From: Streptomyces longisporoflavus | GTDB lineage: Bacteria > Actinomycetota > Actinomycetes > Streptomycetales > Streptomycetaceae | Direction of reading: 5' to 3' | Assembly: GCF_014649775.1 (NCBI RefSeq) | Contig: NZ_BMTR01000011.1 | Span: 1 to 64,000, forward strand | Length of the DNA: 64,000 nucleotides | Shown: piece by piece, positions 61,553-64,000 of the stretch | Layout: each line of letters begins with the position of its first letter | Numbering within the stretch: the first letter of the stretch is position 1 | Program-made: the position numbers and the translations under genes | The notes under the pieces: model-generated | Databases searched by the model: none | Seen by the model: the letters and a program-made list of their open reading frames with translations, nothing else | What the model was told of the DNA's origin: nothing

Positions 61553-63343
61553 CTACGGGGTTTCCGCGGCGAGGGGGAGCGGCGCGAGTGAGACGGCCGC
61601 CTCCTCGTCCGGCCCTTCCCGCCCCTCCAGTTCGAGGACCCACACCTCGTTCGCCCCCTCCCGCAGCACAGGACCGGGCACGAACAGGGAGGTCTGCGGG
61701 CCCGCCGACCAGTAGCGGCCCGCATTGAAGCCGTTCACCCACACGAACCCCCGCGTCCAGGCGGGCAGTTCGATGACGGCGTCACCGGCCCCGTCCACCT
61801 CCACCGTGCCGCGGTACAGACCGGGACGGCCCCCCGCCGCCTCCCCGGACGCCGGAACACCCCGCACGGCGTCCGCCGAGGAGAACGCGTCCAGCCGCAG
61901 CCCCGCGGCCTCCACCCCGTGCAGGTACTGCCGCTCATGCAGGACCCCGCCCGTGATGCCCTTCGCCTCACCGGTCCGCGGCCCGTAGTTGACCCGCCCC
62001 AAAGACTCCACCCACAGCTCCACGCGCGCGTGCCCCGCGACAGGCACGCCGAGCGCCGGTTCCTCCTCGGTGAGGACCCCCGCCCGCTCCCCGTCCACGT
62101 ACACCACGGCCCGGTCCCGCAGCCCCCGCACGCTCAGCGGGTACGGCTGCCGCGGGCCCGGCACCGTCACGGCGTACCGCACAAGGCCGCGGTCGACGTC
62201 GAGCTCTTCGAAGGTGGGCGGTACGGCGTATTCCGCGACGGGTCCGCCCAGCGCGTCCATGACCGCGGACAGGGGCACCCACTCCGTGAGGCCCACCGGA
62301 ACGTGCGCGGCCAGCGAAGGCAACGGCGCGGGCAGCCCGGGCAGCGGCCCCTCCGCGTACGCGGCGAGCACCTCACGGAAGCGCCAGAACTTCTCCGTGG
62401 GGCGCCCGAACTCGTCGACGGGCGCGTCATAGTCGTACGAGGTGACGTCCGGCTCCAGGGCCCCGTCGTGCAGCGCGCCACCGCCCCGGTTCGCCCCCGC
62501 CCACCCGGCGAAGTTCGTGCCGCCGTGCGCCATGTAGAGATTGACCGAGGCCCCGCACTCCAGGATCTCCCGCAACGCGCCCGCGGCGTCCGCCGCGTCC
62601 CGTACGACGTGCTCCGCGCCCCAGTGGTCGAACCAGCCGCACCAGAACTCCATGCACATCAGCGGCCCCCTCGGGCGGTGCCCGCGCAGCGTCTCGAAGG
62701 CCGCCCCGGCCTGCGAGCCGAAGTTGGCCGTCGCCAGGACGCCGGGAACGGAGCCGCCGGTCAGCATGTGGTCCTCGGGGCCGTCGGACGTGAACAGCGG
62801 CACGCTCACGCCCTCGGTGCGCAGCAGGTCGACGAGGTGGCGGAGATAGACCTGGTCCGAGCCGTAGCTGCCGTACTCGTTCTCCACCTGCACCATGATC
62901 ACCGGGCCGCCCCGGTCGTGCTGGCGCGGCACGACCTCCCTCATCAGGCGCCCGAACCAGCGGTCCACGTGCCCCAGGTACTCCGCGTCGCGGGTACGCG
63001 CGCGTGCCCCCACCGCGCCCGTCAGCCAGTGCGGAAGGCCGCCGTTCTCCCACTCGGCGCAGATGTACGGCCCCGGCCGCACGATCGCCCACAGCCCGGC
63101 GCCGGCGGCGGCGTCCAGGAAACGGCCCAGCGCCCCGACGTCGCCGAACTCCCCGGGACGCGGCTCGTGCAGGTTCCACGGGACGTACGTCTCCACACAG
63201 TTGAGCCCCATCGCCCGCAGCATCGCCAGGCGGTGGCCCCACTGGGCCTCGTGCACCCGGAAGTAGTGCAGCGCGCCCGAGAGCAGCCGCACCGGCCGCC
63301 CGTCGAGCTCGAAGTCGTCCTCGCCCACCCTGAAGCCGTTCAT
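61553..63343 (-). CDS. GH35 beta-galactosidase
   Basis: The 596-aa GH35 enzyme starts directly at the catalytic barrel (FELDGRPVRLLSGALHYFRV) without a signal peptide, so it is intracellular. Evidence is NCVETYVPWNLHEPRPG, GPYICAEWENGGLP, the acid/base Glu in VQVENEYGSYG and the nucleophile Glu in CMEFWCGWFDHWG. The C-terminal beta-sandwiches include YLHGVEAAGLRLDAF and FVWVNGFNAGRYW. It would remove beta-linked galactose from imported di- or oligosaccharides. ATG 63343 has AGGGA upstream. A divergent AraC-like gene lies 137 bp away. Confidence 0.93.
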   Translation of the reverse strand: MNGFRVGEDDFELDGRPVRLLSGALHYFRVHEAQWGHRLAMLRAMGLNCVETYVPWNLHEPRPGEFGDVGALGRFLDAAAGAGLWAIVRPGPYICAEWENGGLPHWLTGAVGARARTRDAEYLGHVDRWFGRLMREVVPRQHDRGGPVIMVQVENEYGSYGSDQVYLRHLVDLLRTEGVSVPLFTSDGPEDHMLTGGSVPGVLATANFGSQAGAAFETLRGHRPRGPLMCMEFWCGWFDHWGAEHVVRDAADAAGALREILECGASVNLYMAHGGTNFAGWAGANRGGGALHDGALEPDVTSYDYDAPVDEFGRPTEKFWRFREVLAAYAEGPLPGLPAPLPSLAAHVPVGLTEWVPLSAVMDALGGPVAEYAVPPTFEELDVDRGLVRYAVTVPGPRQPYPLSVRGLRDRAVVYVDGERAGVLTEEEPALGVPVAGHARVELWVESLGRVNYGPRTGEAKGITGGVLHERQYLHGVEAAGLRLDAFSSADAVRGVPASGEAAGGRPGLYRGTVEVDGAGDAVIELPAWTRGFVWVNGFNAGRYWSAGPQTSLFVPGPVLREGANEVWVLELEGREGPDEEAAVSLAPLPLAAETP

Positions 63344-63445
63344 CGTGTCCCTGTGTCCCTCTCGCTCACATACCGTCCGCCACGATCACCTCTGGCGGGC
63401 GGCGGGGTCCATGGACAAAGATCGAGGCGGGTTGGACGCAGCGAG

Positions 63446-63459
63446 CGGGCCGCGGCCCG
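63446..63459. promoter_or_regulatory. CGGGCCGCGGCCCG palindrome in the GH35/AraC divergent region
   Basis: A perfect 14-bp palindrome lies 21 bp before the AraC-like start and ~100 bp before the GH35 start. It may be an operator, but such GC palindromes arise easily at this base composition. Confidence 0.3.
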
Positions 63460-63480
63460 AACGGAAAGGGGCACAAGCGG

Positions 63481-64000
63481 ATGTACCACACCTGGATGCG
63501 GTATTTCACGCCGAGCCCGGCCCACCACCGCCTCGGCCTCGCCTGCCTCGGAGTCGGCCTCCAGCACGGCCTCCTGCCCACCGTCGGCCCGCGCACCCTC
63601 GACCACCACGTGGCCGTCGTCGTCAGCGCGGGCGGCGGCTGGTTCCTGACCCCCGACGGCCGACGCGCCAAGGTGACGGCGCCCGCGCTGATCTGGCTCA
63701 CCCCCGGCGTACGCCACCACTACGGCGCCGACCCGGAGACCGGCTGGGACGAGTGCTTCGTCGACTTCACGGGCCCCGCCACGACGACCTACACCGAACT
63801 CGGCTACATCGAGCCCGAGAGGCCCGTGGTGCCCCTCTCCGACGCGACCGGCGCGCGGGCCGCCGTCGGCCGCATCGCGCGCGCCGCCCGGCGCGGCAAC
63901 CCGCTCCTGGAGGTCGAGACCGGCGCCGCCGTCCACGAACTCCTCGTCGCGCTGCGCCGGGCCCGCGCCGACATCGCCCCCGACGGCGACCCCGTGCTCC
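63481..64000 (+). CDS. AraC-type regulator, N-terminal cupin domain (3' end outside window)
   Basis: The visible 173 residues form the arabinose-binding cupin half of an AraC-family regulator: VVVSAGGGWFLTPDGRRAKV, ALIWLTPGVRHHYGADPETG (core LTPGVRHHYGADP) and WDECFVDFTGP. The helix-turn-helix domain would lie beyond the window, so the assignment rests on the sensor domain and position. ATG 63481 has AAGGGG 8 nt upstream. It is divergent from the GH35 gene, which it probably controls in response to a sugar. Confidence 0.8.
   Translation, partial: MYHTWMRYFTPSPAHHRLGLACLGVGLQHGLLPTVGPRTLDHHVAVVVSAGGGWFLTPDGRRAKVTAPALIWLTPGVRHHYGADPETGWDECFVDFTGPATTTYTELGYIEPERPVVPLSDATGARAAVGRIARAARRGNPLLEVETGAAVHELLVALRRARADIAPDGDPVL

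Overview
The window is a GC-rich, gene-dense segment of a Streptomyces chromosome. The evidence is the strong G/C bias at third codon positions, many GTG and a few TTG starts, 4-bp stop/start overlaps, long GC hairpin terminators without U-tracts, a Streptomyces-type his cluster with bifunctional PriA, a trpC-trpM-trpB-trpA cluster, and a copy of the palindromic intergenic repeat that is common in Streptomyces. From memory (not checked) the order dnaE - his - trp - lgt - ADP-ribosylglycohydrolases - gltBD - chitosanase matches the core region of S. coelicolor. No IS element, prophage, CRISPR array, tRNA or rRNA gene was recognised.

Layout. 0-11.6 kb: end of dnaE, a NYN-domain protein, a two-gene ABC exporter joined by a repetitive 37-codon mini-ORF, a 24-codon gene resembling ribosomal protein bL37, a YbaK-type deacylase, a Lon-N-domain protein, and a beta-solenoid membrane protein. 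11.8-17.6 kb: hisD-hisC-hisB-(54-aa membrane protein)-hisH-priA-(Rid protein)-hisF, nearly all overlapping. 17.6-21.5 kb: a regulator/MFS pair under an 18-bp perfect palindrome, a VOC protein, a TIGR03085-type protein, hisI and a secreted His-rich protein. 21.6-30.1 kb: trpE, membrane proteins, trpC-trpM-trpB-trpA, a DsbA-like protein and lgt. PriA supplies the HisA reaction and, by family knowledge, TrpF, and no separate trpF is present.

30.1-38.5 kb (minus strand) is the most unusual part. Four ADP-ribosylglycohydrolase-family proteins, a ribokinase-like PfkB kinase, a CaiB/BaiF CoA-transferase and a CitE-like CoA lyase form one overlapping seven-gene operon. One hydrolase carries a 190-residue Ala-rich tandem-repeat domain and a damaged metal site. 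The arrangement suggests hydrolysis of an ADP-ribose-like or nucleoside-like glycoside followed by phosphorylation of the released sugar, but the substrate is unknown.

38.7-45.8 kb holds a VIT/CCC1 transporter and gltB-gltD (GOGAT) with two GlnR-like half-site pairs upstream. 46-64 kb is a more accessory, secretion-oriented region: a sugar ABC importer without its own ATPase, GH46 chitosanase, an SDR, a vWA protein, a secreted tyrosine phosphatase, a cold-shock protein with an attenuator-like leader, a DEAD-box helicase, a Cys-rich pentapeptide protein, an HExxH protein, a trypsin with a TTG start, a Tat-exported GH101 endo-alpha-N-acetylgalactosaminidase, a GH35 beta-galactosidase and a divergent AraC-like sensor domain cut by the window end. 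The last three could form an O-glycan foraging locus.
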